From positions 3,162,001 to 3,226,000 of the forward strand of contig OZ245769.1 in NCBI GenBank assembly GCA_965227745.1: 64,000 nucleotides of DNA, written 5' to 3'. The stretch comes from GAS368 sp965227745. GTDB lineage: Bacteria; Verrucomicrobiota; Verrucomicrobiia; Opitutales; Opitutaceae. The position numbers and the translations under genes are program-made. The notes beneath the pieces are model-generated. The model had not been told where the DNA came from. It saw only the letters and a program-made list of their open reading frames with translations, and did not search any database. Positions 51,147 through 59,060 of this stretch are shown piece after piece (positions within the stretch are counted from its first letter, which is position 1; each line of letters opens with the position of its first letter).

Positions 51147-52259
51147 TTATCGCAGCCGCGCAAAAAAGTACGCCGCCAGCCCCAGCACCACGAGGTTCGG
51201 CAGCCACGCCGATGTCGCCGGATCGACCAGCCCTTTCGTCGCCAGTGATGCCGCCATCGTCGTCAGCAAATTATACAAAAAGAAAAGCCCGATCGATTTC
51301 GAAACGCCCACCGCCGGGTTCACCCGCACGCCCGACACGGCAAACGGAATCGCCATCGCGATCACCAGCAGCGGCAAAATGGTATCCGCGATCAGCCCAT
51401 GGTAGCGCACCGAGTACGCCACCGACTTCGGGCTCCCCTCGGCTTCGAGGTAATCGATCAATTCCTTGAGCTCATGCAGCGAAAGATCATTCGGCCGCCG
51501 GTCGATCAGGAGCATCAGTTCCGGGTCCTCGTGATACTTCGCCATCACCTTTTCCTCAAACGGCGCCGACCCCGTCAGCACCCCCGTCTCCGGCGAAAAG
51601 GTCAGCTCGCGTCCCTTCTTGAAGGTCCAGGTCACCGTCTTCTCGTTGTACGACGCCTCAGCCGCGAGGTAGCGCGTCAGCTCGTGCCGGCGGCCATCGA
51701 GTTCGGAGACCGTGACGCCATAAGCCTTTCGGGTAAACTTGCTGTAGCGGTTGAACATCCACATGCGGCGCTCATGGGCGTTATCGAAGCCCACACTATA
51801 AGAAGCCCCCACCCGGTCCTGCGTGAGCATTTTCGCATCCCGCTGAAATTCCAGTTCGTCGTGCATGTCGCGCGACTCCTCCACCGACCACGGCACGATC
51901 GTGGTGTTGAGCCACCACATCAGCCCGCAGCACAACAAGCCCACGCACCAGATCGGCGCCGTCAGCCGCAGAAACCCCACCCCCGCCGCCCGCATCGCCG
52001 TCAGCTCATTCGCGCGATGCAGCTTCCCGAGCACAAACATCACCGAGATCAGCAACGCCACCGGCAGCACCAGCGCCAAAAAACTCGGCAGGCGGATGCC
52101 CATATATTTCCAGAGCACCGCCCCGCGCGCCCCCAGCTCCCGCAGCGACCGAAAGTCATCATAGAGCACCTGCAACACCAGCAACCCACAGGTCGCCAGC
52201 AGCACGAGCCCGAGGATCTGCAGCCACTCGCGCAAAAGATGCCGGTCAAAAGTATTCAA
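51147..52259 (-). CDS. LptF/LptG-family permease
   Basis: 370 residues. Membrane subunit of the lipopolysaccharide-transport ABC system (YjgP/YjgQ family). N-terminal three helices: LQILGLVLLATCGLLVLQVL, YMGIRLPSFLALVLPVALLISVMFVLG, and later a pair near the C-terminus (TILPLLVIAMAIPFAVSGVR and SIGLFFLYNLLTTMAASLAT). A beta-jellyroll-type periplasmic domain lies between (about 110-290). It looks like one of the two paralogues; the partner is not in the window. RLHRANELTAMRAAG is the conserved coupling segment. Confidence 0.92.
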   Translation of the reverse strand: MNTFDRHLLREWLQILGLVLLATCGLLVLQVLYDDFRSLRELGARGAVLWKYMGIRLPSFLALVLPVALLISVMFVLGKLHRANELTAMRAAGVGFLRLTAPIWCVGLLCCGLMWWLNTTIVPWSVEESRDMHDELEFQRDAKMLTQDRVGASYSVGFDNAHERRMWMFNRYSKFTRKAYGVTVSELDGRRHELTRYLAAEASYNEKTVTWTFKKGRELTFSPETGVLTGSAPFEEKVMAKYHEDPELMLLIDRRPNDLSLHELKELIDYLEAEGSPKSVAYSVRYHGLIADTILPLLVIAMAIPFAVSGVRVNPAVGVSKSIGLFFLYNLLTTMAASLATKGLVDPATSAWLPNLVVLGLAAYFFARLR

Positions 52260-52765
52260 CCCCCCGATGAAACGCCCCTCCCCCGCCCACGCAAAGCCCT
52301 TTTCAAAAAATTATCCCACCCGATAACTCTGCGCATCACATCCTGAAATTAAGCGCCAAGACGCCAAGACGCGAAGTTCGGAGCAAAGGCGATCAGTGAA
52401 GAACATGCGAGAAGTGGTCTCGCGGGAATCGCTAACCACCAGTATCTCTCCTCTCTCCCGCCCAGCCGGCCGCCGCCCTATCCCATGCCTTCCTCCGACC
52501 TTAGCATCTTCGTGTCTTTGCGCTTAATCTCAGCGCCCAATCGCCGCTCCTCCCACCGTCCCATCTCCGACCCTCTGTGCGCTCCGTGCCTCCTCTGTGC
52601 TCTCTGTGACCCAAATCCGTCCTCCGTTTCCGATTCTTCTTTGCTCCGACCTTAGCATCTTCGCGTCTTTGCGTTTAATCTCAGCACTCCCGCCACCTCC
52701 AAAAACAGATTGGTTGAAAACCTGCTACGCCTGTCCTTGTCTCCTGCCGCTCTTCCCCCCTCATT
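52260..52765. repeat. 505-bp spacer upstream of the binding-protein array, with phrase repeats
   Basis: Holds AAGCGCCAAGACGCCAAGAC (52351-52370), and two near-identical 41-bp strings (52494-52534 and 52644-52686) containing CCTTAGCATCTTCGTGTCTT and CCTTAGCATCTTCGCGTCTT. A CTCTGTG/CTCCGTGCC string lies at 52571-52612. The first is roughly the reverse complement of the later two. No gene is seen; the promoter of the array presumably lies here. Confidence 0.8.
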
Positions 52766-53893
52766 ATGACTTTTGCCCTCCGGCCGTTTGTCTCCGCCTT
52801 GGTTTGCGCCCTCGTTTCAACCGTCGCTCTGGCTCAGGAGACCATCAAGGTGGGTGAATTCGCCTCCCTCACCGGCAAGGAAGCCGTCTTCGGCCAAAAC
52901 GCCACCAAGGGCACCCAGCTCGCCATCGAGGAAACCAATGCCGCCGGCGGCGTCCTCGGCCGCAAGCTCGAGCTCATCACCGAGGACGACCAATCCAAGC
53001 CCGGCGAGGCCGCCACCGTCGTCAAAAAGCTCATCTCCCGCGACAAAGTCGTCGTCGTGCTCGGCGAAATCACCTCCGGCCGCACCCTCGAGGCCGCCCC
53101 CATCTGCCAAAACGCCAAGATCCCCCTCATCTCCCCCGGCGCCACCGCCTCCGAGGTCACGACCAAGGGCAATTACATCTTCCGCGTCTGCTTCATCGAC
53201 GAGTTTCAGGGCACCGTGATGGCGAAATTCGCCCGCGAAACCCTCAAGCTCAGCAAGGTCGCCATCCTCTCCTCCGCCTCTTCCGCCCAGAGCGTCGGCC
53301 TGGCCAAGTACTTCCGCGAGCGCTTCAATAGCAGCGGCGGTAAAATCTCCGCCGAGCAAAAGTACGGCGAAGGCGACAAAGATTTCCGCGCCCAGCTCAC
53401 CGCCATCAAGGCCGCCGGCGCCGACGGTATTTTCGTCCCCGGCTACTACGCCGAGGCCGCGCTCATCTGCAAACAGGCCCGCGACCTCGGCCTGAAGCTC
53501 CCCCTCATGGGCGTCGACGGCTGGGAGTCCCCCGACCTCATCGCCATCGCCGGCACCGCCGCCGAGGGTTGCTACCTGAGCACCCACTACTCGCCCGAGA
53601 GCCAAAATCCCACCGTCGTCTCCTTCAACGAGCGTTTCAAAAAGCGCTGGGGCGTCGCCTCCAATGCCCTCTCCGTCCTCGGCTACGATTCCACGATGCT
53701 CGCCATCGACGCCATCCGCCGCGCCGGCTCCACCGACGGCGACAAAATCCGCGCCGCCCTCGCCGCCACTAAGAACTACTCCGCCGTCACCGGCTCCATC
53801 ACCTTCGACGCCCAGCGCAACCCCACCAAGTCCGCCGTCGTACTCACCGTGAATAAAGGCAAGTTCACCTTCGTCCAAGACGTGAACCCCTAA
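52766..53893 (+). CDS. Branched-chain amino-acid-type ABC binding protein, copy 1
   Basis: Periplasmic receptor for an amino acid or similar organic ligand (LivJ/LivK, type I fold). 375 residues. Signal peptide ends near TVALAQE; the mature start is TIKVGEFASLTGKEAVFG. The pocket loops read GEITSGRTLEAAP and SPGATASEVT. FVPGYYAEAALICKQARDLG and GVDGWESPDLI are family blocks. It is the first of four tandem paralogues and the most distinct. The next copy begins 101 bp downstream after a C/T-rich spacer. Confidence 0.94.
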   Translation: MTFALRPFVSALVCALVSTVALAQETIKVGEFASLTGKEAVFGQNATKGTQLAIEETNAAGGVLGRKLELITEDDQSKPGEAATVVKKLISRDKVVVVLGEITSGRTLEAAPICQNAKIPLISPGATASEVTTKGNYIFRVCFIDEFQGTVMAKFARETLKLSKVAILSSASSAQSVGLAKYFRERFNSSGGKISAEQKYGEGDKDFRAQLTAIKAAGADGIFVPGYYAEAALICKQARDLGLKLPLMGVDGWESPDLIAIAGTAAEGCYLSTHYSPESQNPTVVSFNERFKKRWGVASNALSVLGYDSTMLAIDAIRRAGSTDGDKIRAALAATKNYSAVTGSITFDAQRNPTKSAVVLTVNKGKFTFVQDVNP

Positions 53894-53912
53894 CCCACCT
53901 CCGCTCCGCTCA

Positions 53913-53992
53913 ACCTTCTCCGCCTCCCCCTTTCTCCCCTTCTCCGCGTCCCCCCTTCTCCGCTTCCCTCGCGTCTCCCCCTCTCCCTTTCC
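53913..53992 (+). repeat. C/T-rich degenerate repeat between binding-protein copies 1 and 2
   Basis: CCTTCTCCGC, CCTTTCTCCC, CCTTCTCCGC, CCCTTCTCCGC, TTCCCTCGCG, CTCCCCCTCTCCC style units run up to the next start codon. Low complexity; no ribosome-binding site stands out. Confidence 0.7.
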
Positions 53993-53994
53993 AC

Positions 53995-55140
53995 ATGAAG
54001 TCTCCCTCCGCCCTCCGCCACCTCCTCACCCTCCCCCTCGTCGCTTTCGCGTTCGCCGCCAGCTCCGCCCTCCGCGCCGCCGAGCCCATCAAGGTCGGCG
54101 AATACGCCTCCCTCACCGGCAAGGACGCCACGTTCGGCCAGTCCCAGGACAAGGGCATCAAGCTCGCCCTCGATGAGATCAATGCCGCCGGCGGCGCGCT
54201 CGGCCGCCCCATCGAGCTCGTCGTCGAGGATAACCAAACGAAGCAGGGCGAATCCGCCACCGCCGCCAAAAAGCTCCTCTCCCGCGACAAGGTCGTCGCC
54301 CTCCTCGGCGAGGTCACCTCGTCCCGCTCCCTCGAGGTCGCGCCCATCGCCCAGCTCGCCAAGATCCCGATGATCGCCCCCGGCGCCACCAACGCCAAGG
54401 TCACGCAGCAGGGCACCTACATCTTCCGCGTCTGTTTCATCGACGACTTCCAAGGCGTTGTCATGGCGAAGTTTGCCAAGGATGACCTCAAGGCCAAGAA
54501 GGTCGCCACCCTCACCAGCGTTTCCAGCGCCTACAGCGTCGGCCTCGCCAAGGTTTTTAAGGAAACCTTCGTCGCCAATGGCGGCTCCGTCGTCGCCGAG
54601 CAGAAGTTCAACGAGGGCGACAAGGATTTCCGCGCCCAGCTCACCGCCATCAAGGCCGCCAATGTCGACGCCGTGTTCGTGCCCGGTTACTACACCGAGG
54701 CCGCCCTCGTCGCCCGCCAGGCCCGCGCCCTCGGCCTGACCGTCCCCCTCTTCGGCGGCGACGGCTGGGAATCCGAGCAGCTCCTCAGCATCGGCGGCGC
54801 GGCCCTCGACGGCTGCTACTACTCGACGCACTTCACCCCCGAGAACAAAGACCCGGCGGTCGTCACCTTCGTTTCCAAGTTCAAGAAGCGCTGGAATGGC
54901 GAGACCCCCGACGCCTACGCCGCCCTCGGCTACGACGCCCTCTACGTCCTCGTGAACGCCATCAAGGCCGCCGGCACCACCGATAGCGCCAAGCTCCGCG
55001 ACGCCATCGCCGCCACCAAAAACTTCGCCGGCGCCAGCGGCGTCACCACCCTCGACAAAGACCGCAACGCCTCCAAACCCGCCACCATCATCGCGATCAA
55101 GGACGGCAAGCTCCAGTTCCTGAAGACGGTAGCCCCCTAA
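53995..55140 (+). CDS. Branched-chain amino-acid-type ABC binding protein, copy 2
   Basis: 381 residues with a signal peptide (LLTLPLVAFAFAASSALRAAEP). Mature start PIKVGEYASLTGKDATFG. Pocket loops GEVTSSRSLEVAP and APGATNAKVT share the GAT core with copy 1. FVPGYYTEAALVARQARALG and GGDGWESEQLL are family blocks. Probable role: same transporter, different ligand preference. Copy 3 begins 147 bp downstream. Confidence 0.94.
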   Translation: MKSPSALRHLLTLPLVAFAFAASSALRAAEPIKVGEYASLTGKDATFGQSQDKGIKLALDEINAAGGALGRPIELVVEDNQTKQGESATAAKKLLSRDKVVALLGEVTSSRSLEVAPIAQLAKIPMIAPGATNAKVTQQGTYIFRVCFIDDFQGVVMAKFAKDDLKAKKVATLTSVSSAYSVGLAKVFKETFVANGGSVVAEQKFNEGDKDFRAQLTAIKAANVDAVFVPGYYTEAALVARQARALGLTVPLFGGDGWESEQLLSIGGAALDGCYYSTHFTPENKDPAVVTFVSKFKKRWNGETPDAYAALGYDALYVLVNAIKAAGTTDSAKLRDAIAATKNFAGASGVTTLDKDRNASKPATIIAIKDGKLQFLKTVAP

Positions 55141-55162
55141 TCGCATCAATCGCCGTAGTAAC

Positions 55163-55186
55163 GGAGCGGCGGTTTCCCAACCGCCG
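55163..55186 (+). repeat. Hairpin repeat, GGAGCGGCGGTTT family
   Basis: GGAGCGGCGGTTTCCCAACC followed by GCCG, between binding-protein copies 2 and 3. Related to 21593-21616. Confidence 0.8.
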
Positions 55187-55287
55187 TGGGGAGCAGGTAC
55201 CGCCCCGCCCTTCATCGTAAACCTGCTCCCTCCCCCTCCGCTCGCTTCTTTCCGCTCACCCACCCTCCCGCCTCACTCCCACCCAAA

Positions 55288-56433
55288 ATGACCGGCCCAC
55301 GCATGCGCACCGCCCATCTGCTCGGTCTCGCCGCCCTCCTCACCGCCGGCCTCGCCCTCGCCGCCCACGCCGCCGAGCCGATCAAGATCGGTGAAGTCGG
55401 CCCCCTCACTGGGAAAGACGCGGCCTTCGGCCAGCAAGGTCATCGCGGTATCCAGATGGCTATGGACGAAATCAACGCCAAGGGCGGCCTGCTGGGCCGA
55501 CCCCTCGTGATCGTATCCGAAGACTATCAGTCCAAGGCCGGCGAATCCGCCACCTCGGCCAAGAAGCTCTTCAGCCGCGATAAAGTGGTGGCGGTGTTAG
55601 GCGATGGGACTACGCAGAGTTGCAACGAAATCGCCCCCATCGCGCAGATGGCCAAGGTGCCCTTTATCGCGACCACCGCGACCTCGCCCGAAGTCACGGA
55701 GAAGCGCGACTACGTCTTCCGCACCTGCTTCATCGACCCCTTCCAAGGGAAGGTGCTCGCGAAATTTGCCGACAAAACCATGAAGGTGAAACGCGTGGCC
55801 CTCCTCACGTCGAACGGGTCGTCTTACAGCGTCGGCCTGTCGAAGGTTTTCCGCGAAGAATTCGCCAAAGTCGGCGGCACAATCACCAACGAGCAAAAGT
55901 ACTCCGAGGGCGACAAAGACTTCCGCGCCCAGCTCACCGCCATCAAAGCCGCCAAACCCGACGCCGTGGCCATCACCGGTTTCTACACCGAGGCCGCCCT
56001 GATCTGCAAACAAGCGCGCGAGCTCGGCCTCACCATCCCATTCTTCGGCGGCGACGGTTGGGAAGCACCTGAGCTCATCGAGATTGGCGGCAAGGCCGTC
56101 GAGGGCACCTACTACGCGAGCCACTACTCCTCCGAAAGCACCGCGCCCGAGGTGCAGGAATTCGTGAAAAAGTACCGCGCCCGCTTCAACGGCGAGACGC
56201 CCGACTCCATGGCCCCCCTCGCCTACGATGCGATGAACATCGTCGCGCAAGCCATCGCCCGCGCCGGCACCACCGAGGGACCCAAATTCCGCGACGCCCT
56301 CGCCGCCACCAAGGATTTCCCCGGCGTCACCGGTCGCACCACCATCGACCCACAGCGCAACGCCTCCAAGTCCGCCGTCATGCTCCTCATCAAGAACGGC
56401 AAACCCACTTACGTCGAAAACATCGATCCATGA
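55288..56433 (+). CDS. Branched-chain amino-acid-type ABC binding protein, copy 3
   Basis: 381 residues from the ATG at 55288 (another at 55303); an extended frame from 55186 starts in a repeat and is rejected. Signal peptide LLGLAALLTAGLALAAHAAEP. Pocket loops differ sharply: GDGTTQSCNEIAP and ATTATSPEVT, with Cys and Asn where copies 1-2 have Leu/Glu. AITGFYTEAALICKQARELG and GGDGWEAPELI follow. Its stop codon overlaps the start of copy 4 (ATGA at 56430-56433), so those two are translationally coupled. Confidence 0.94.
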   Translation: MTGPRMRTAHLLGLAALLTAGLALAAHAAEPIKIGEVGPLTGKDAAFGQQGHRGIQMAMDEINAKGGLLGRPLVIVSEDYQSKAGESATSAKKLFSRDKVVAVLGDGTTQSCNEIAPIAQMAKVPFIATTATSPEVTEKRDYVFRTCFIDPFQGKVLAKFADKTMKVKRVALLTSNGSSYSVGLSKVFREEFAKVGGTITNEQKYSEGDKDFRAQLTAIKAAKPDAVAITGFYTEAALICKQARELGLTIPFFGGDGWEAPELIEIGGKAVEGTYYASHYSSESTAPEVQEFVKKYRARFNGETPDSMAPLAYDAMNIVAQAIARAGTTEGPKFRDALAATKDFPGVTGRTTIDPQRNASKSAVMLLIKNGKPTYVENIDP

Positions 56434-57587
56434 TCCGCTCCCTGCTTCGCTCTTTTTCCACCGTAGGCCGCCAGCTTGCTGGCGCTGGCTTGCTGCTCGC
56501 GGCGCTTGCCGTAGCCGCCCGCGCCGCCGAGCCGATTAAAATCGGCCACTACGGCTCGCTCACCGGCAAGGATGCGGCCTTTGGCGTCGCCACCGGCAAG
56601 GGCATCCGCCTCGCCATCGACGAGATCAACGCCAAGGGCGGCGTCCTCGGCCGCCCCCTCGAATACGTCGTCGAAGACACCCGCTCGAAGCAGGGCGAGC
56701 CCTCGACCGCCGTGAAGAAGCTTCTCTCGCGCGACAAGGTCGCCGTCATCCTCGGCGCCAATGCCTCGATGGACTCTCTCGAAGCCGCCCCGCTCTGCCA
56801 GCTCGCCAAGATCCCGATGATGGCGATCTCCTCGACCAACCCCAGCGTCACCGAAAAGGGCAATTACATCTTCCGCATCTGCTTCATCGATCCGTTCCAG
56901 GGCGCCGTCCTCTCCAAGTTCGCCCGCACCTCCCTCAAGGCCCAGCGCGTCGCCTTGATGACCGCCGTCAACTCCCCGTACAGCGTCGGCCTCTCCGCCG
57001 TCATGCGCCAGGACTTCACCAGTCGCGGCGGCGAGATCATCGCCGAGCAAAAATACTCCGAGGGCGAAAAAGATTTCCGCGCCCAGCTCACCGCCATCCG
57101 CGCCGCCAAGCCCGATGTCGTCGCCGTCACCGGCTTCTACGCCGAAGCCGCCCTCATCTGCAAACAGGCCCGCGACCTCGGGATCAGCGTGCCCTTCATC
57201 GGCGGCGACGGCTGGGAAGCCCCGCAGCTCATCGAGATCGGCGGCAAGGCCGTCGAGAACACCTACTACTCCACCTATTTCTCCGCCGAAAACAACGCCC
57301 CCGAGGTCCGCTCCTTCGTCGACCGCTACAAGAAAAAGTGGAATAGCGAGACCCCCGAAGGCGTCTCCGCCCTCGGCTACGACGCCATGTACGTCATCGC
57401 CGCCGCCATGACCAAGGCCGGCACCACCGACGGCCCCGCCCTCCGCGACGCCATCGCCGCCACCAAGGACTACATGGGCGTCACCGGCCGCACCACCATC
57501 GACGCCAAGCGCAACAGCGAAAAATCCGCCGTCATGATCACCGTCAAAGACGGCCACCTGAAGTTCTTCGAGTCGGTCACACCCTAG
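56430..57587 (+). CDS. Branched-chain amino-acid-type ABC binding protein, copy 4
   Basis: 385 residues. The signal peptide (LLRSFSTVGRQLAGAGLLLA, then ALAVAARAAEP) is encoded by DNA that contains a dispersed hairpin repeat (56463-56484). Mature start PIKIGHYGSLTGKDAAFG. Pocket loops GANASMDSLEAAP and AISSTNPSVT differ from the other three. AVTGFYAEAALICKQARDLG and GGDGWEAPQLI are family blocks. Starts by ATGA overlap with copy 3. It is followed by an inserted four-helix-bundle gene before livH. Confidence 0.94.
   Translation: MIRSLLRSFSTVGRQLAGAGLLLAALAVAARAAEPIKIGHYGSLTGKDAAFGVATGKGIRLAIDEINAKGGVLGRPLEYVVEDTRSKQGEPSTAVKKLLSRDKVAVILGANASMDSLEAAPLCQLAKIPMMAISSTNPSVTEKGNYIFRICFIDPFQGAVLSKFARTSLKAQRVALMTAVNSPYSVGLSAVMRQDFTSRGGEIIAEQKYSEGEKDFRAQLTAIRAAKPDVVAVTGFYAEAALICKQARDLGISVPFIGGDGWEAPQLIEIGGKAVENTYYSTYFSAENNAPEVRSFVDRYKKKWNSETPEGVSALGYDAMYVIAAAMTKAGTTDGPALRDAIAATKDYMGVTGRTTIDAKRNSEKSAVMITVKDGHLKFFESVTP
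56463..56484 (+). repeat. Hairpin repeat inside signal-peptide codons
   Basis: GTAGGCCGCCAGCTTGCTGG then CG, matching the intergenic repeats at 43656 (GTAGGAGCCTGCTTGCAGGC) and 58956 (GTAGGCAGCCTGCTTGCAGG). Confidence 0.7.
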
Positions 57588-57617
57588 TTGAGAGTTGAGG
57601 GCTGAGAGTTGAGAGCC
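57588..57617 (+). repeat. Heptamer repeat, left flank of inserted gene
   Basis: TTGAGAGTTGAGGGCTGAGA then GTTGAGAGCC, 7-bp units of GAGAGTT type beginning one base after the stop of binding-protein copy 4. Confidence 0.85.
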
Positions 57618-57630
57618 TTCAAACCATTCG

Positions 57631-57981
57631 ATGTTTAACTTTGAGAAGCTCGATGTCTGGCATCGATCCGTCGCCTTTGCCGGCCAAGTTTATCAGGCCA
57701 CCAAGACGTTTCCCCGCGAAGAGCAATTTGGCCCTACCAATCAAATCCGCCGTGCAGCCAACTCCATCAGTTCCAACATCGCCGAAGGCTCAGCGCGCCC
57801 ACCCGCCGACTTCAATCGCTTCCTTGGTTACGCAACGGGTTCCGCTTACGAAGTCATTACCCAGGCGACTATCGCACGAAACGAAGGCTTTCTCGCCAAT
57901 CCGGCCTACGATCAGCTTTACTCCGAAGCTGAGGAAATTTGCCGAATGCTCAGCGGCCTCCGACGCTCTCTAGGAGAGTGA
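57631..57981 (+). CDS. Four-helix-bundle protein (23S rRNA intervening-sequence type)
   Basis: 116 residues: FEKLDVWHRSVAFAGQVYQA, then ATKTFPREEQFGPTNQIRRAANSISSNIAEG and FLGYATGSAYEVITQ, the IVP/TIGR02436 family. Members were first seen in 23S rRNA intervening sequences and are common as lone mobile-looking genes. Here it lies between binding-protein copy 4 and livH and has no link to transport. It is flanked by inverted heptamer repeats (57588-57617 and 57997-58027). Less GC-rich codon choices than the liv genes. Confidence 0.93.
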   Translation: MFNFEKLDVWHRSVAFAGQVYQATKTFPREEQFGPTNQIRRAANSISSNIAEGSARPPADFNRFLGYATGSAYEVITQATIARNEGFLANPAYDQLYSEAEEICRMLSGLRRSLGE

Positions 57982-57996
57982 CAACTCTGTTCCGAT

Positions 57997-58027
57997 TCTC
58001 TCAACTCTCATCTCTCAACTCTCAACT
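57997..58027 (+). repeat. Heptamer repeat, right flank of inserted gene
   Basis: TCTCAACTCTCATCTCTCAA then CTCTCAACT, the reverse-complement sense of the 57588 repeat. It ends three bases before the livH start codon. Confidence 0.85.
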
Positions 58028-58030
58028 AGC

Positions 58031-58921
58031 TTGTCCGAATTTTTCCAACAGATCCTAAACGGCCTCTCCCTCGGCGCGATCTACGCCCTCATCGCCCTCG
58101 GCTACACGATGGTCTATGGCGTGCTGCGCTTCATCAATTTCGCGCATTCCGACATCTTCATGGTCGGCTCGTTCATCGGCTACTACATCGGGAAAAAGCT
58201 CCCGGAGCACACCATCTGGGGCGGCGTGGTGGTCATGCTCGCCGCGATGCTCGGCTGCGCGCTCCTCGGCATGATCATCGAGCGCCTCTGCTATCGCCCC
58301 CTCCGCGGTTCGGCGACGCTCAATGTCCTCATCACCGCCATCGGCGTCTCCCTCCTCCTTGAGTACTCCGGCCAGCTCTTCTTCGGCGCCACGCCCCGCA
58401 CCTTCCCGGAAATCCTCCCGACGGCCAACTACGTCTTCGGCGGCATCACCATCTCCAGCAATCAGATCATCGTGATCGTCGTGGCCGCGCTGCTCATGGT
58501 CGCGCTGCAACTGATCGTCTACCGCACCAAGATCGGCACCGCGATGCGCGCCGTCGCGCTCAATCCCAAGGCCGCCCAGCTCGTGGGCGTGAACAACGAC
58601 GTCGTCATCTCCTTCACCTTCGGCCTCGGCTCCGCCCTCGCCGCCGCCGGTGGCGTCCTCTACGCCCTCAACTATCCGTCCATCGACCCCCTCATGGGCG
58701 TCATGCCCGGCCTCAAGGCCTTCGTCGCCGCCGTCCTCGGTGGCATCGGCAACATCCCCGGCGCCGCCCTCGGCGGCCTCCTCCTCGGCACCGTCGAGAC
58801 CTTCGTCAACGGCAGCCAGTGGTCGACCTACAAAGACGCCATCGCCTTCGCGATCCTCATCGCGATCCTCCTCTTCCGCCCCGCCGGCCTGCTGGGCAAG
58901 TTCACGGTGGAAAAGGTCTGA
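58031..58921 (+). CDS. livH: Branched-chain amino-acid ABC permease LivH
   Basis: 296 residues starting at TTG 58031. FFQQILNGLSLGAIYALIALGY is the classic LivH opening, with TMVYGVLRFINFAHSDIFMVG. About eight membrane helices; GVNNDVVISFTFGLGSALAAAGGVLYAL and VLGGIGNIPGAALGGLLLGTVE are the conserved coupling and terminal blocks. It forms the membrane pore with LivM. The start codon abuts a heptamer repeat, so its translation signal may have been replaced by the repeat. Confidence 0.95.
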   Translation: MSEFFQQILNGLSLGAIYALIALGYTMVYGVLRFINFAHSDIFMVGSFIGYYIGKKLPEHTIWGGVVVMLAAMLGCALLGMIIERLCYRPLRGSATLNVLITAIGVSLLLEYSGQLFFGATPRTFPEILPTANYVFGGITISSNQIIVIVVAALLMVALQLIVYRTKIGTAMRAVALNPKAAQLVGVNNDVVISFTFGLGSALAAAGGVLYALNYPSIDPLMGVMPGLKAFVAAVLGGIGNIPGAALGGLLLGTVETFVNGSQWSTYKDAIAFAILIAILLFRPAGLLGKFTVEKV

Positions 58922-58955
58922 GCGTTTCATGAAAACTGTAGCCGCTCATCGCCTC

Positions 58956-58977
58956 GTAGGCAGCCTGCTTGCAGGCG
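58956..58977 (+). repeat. Hairpin repeat between livH and livM
   Basis: GTAGGCAGCCTGCTTGCAGG then CG, same family as 43656 and 56463. Confidence 0.8.
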
Positions 58978-59018
58978 CTCACCGGACCTCGGACGAACAA
59001 TCCATCGCGGGTGCCTTG

Positions 59019-59049
59019 CTCTCAACTCTCAACTCTCAGCTCTCAACTT
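59019..59049 (+). repeat. Heptamer repeat upstream of livM
   Basis: CTCTCAACTCTCAACTCTCA then GCTCTCAACTT. Same words as 57997-58027; ends 11 bp before the livM start. Confidence 0.85.
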
Positions 59050-59060
59050 CCCGCTGAGCC

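Noticed and set aside
52817..57557. Long minus-strand Gly/Asp/Glu-rich frames opposite the receptor genes
   Set aside because: Mirror-image codon shadows of the four receptor genes; they have no domain and share the same pattern because the receptors are paralogues.
52766..57587. Possibility that the four receptor copies are an assembly artefact
   Set aside because: The copies differ throughout, including signal peptides, spacers and pocket loops, so they cannot be one gene assembled repeatedly.
57631..57981. A 23S rRNA intervening sequence because of the IVP-type protein
   Set aside because: There is no rRNA sequence on either side; the gene lies between two transport genes.
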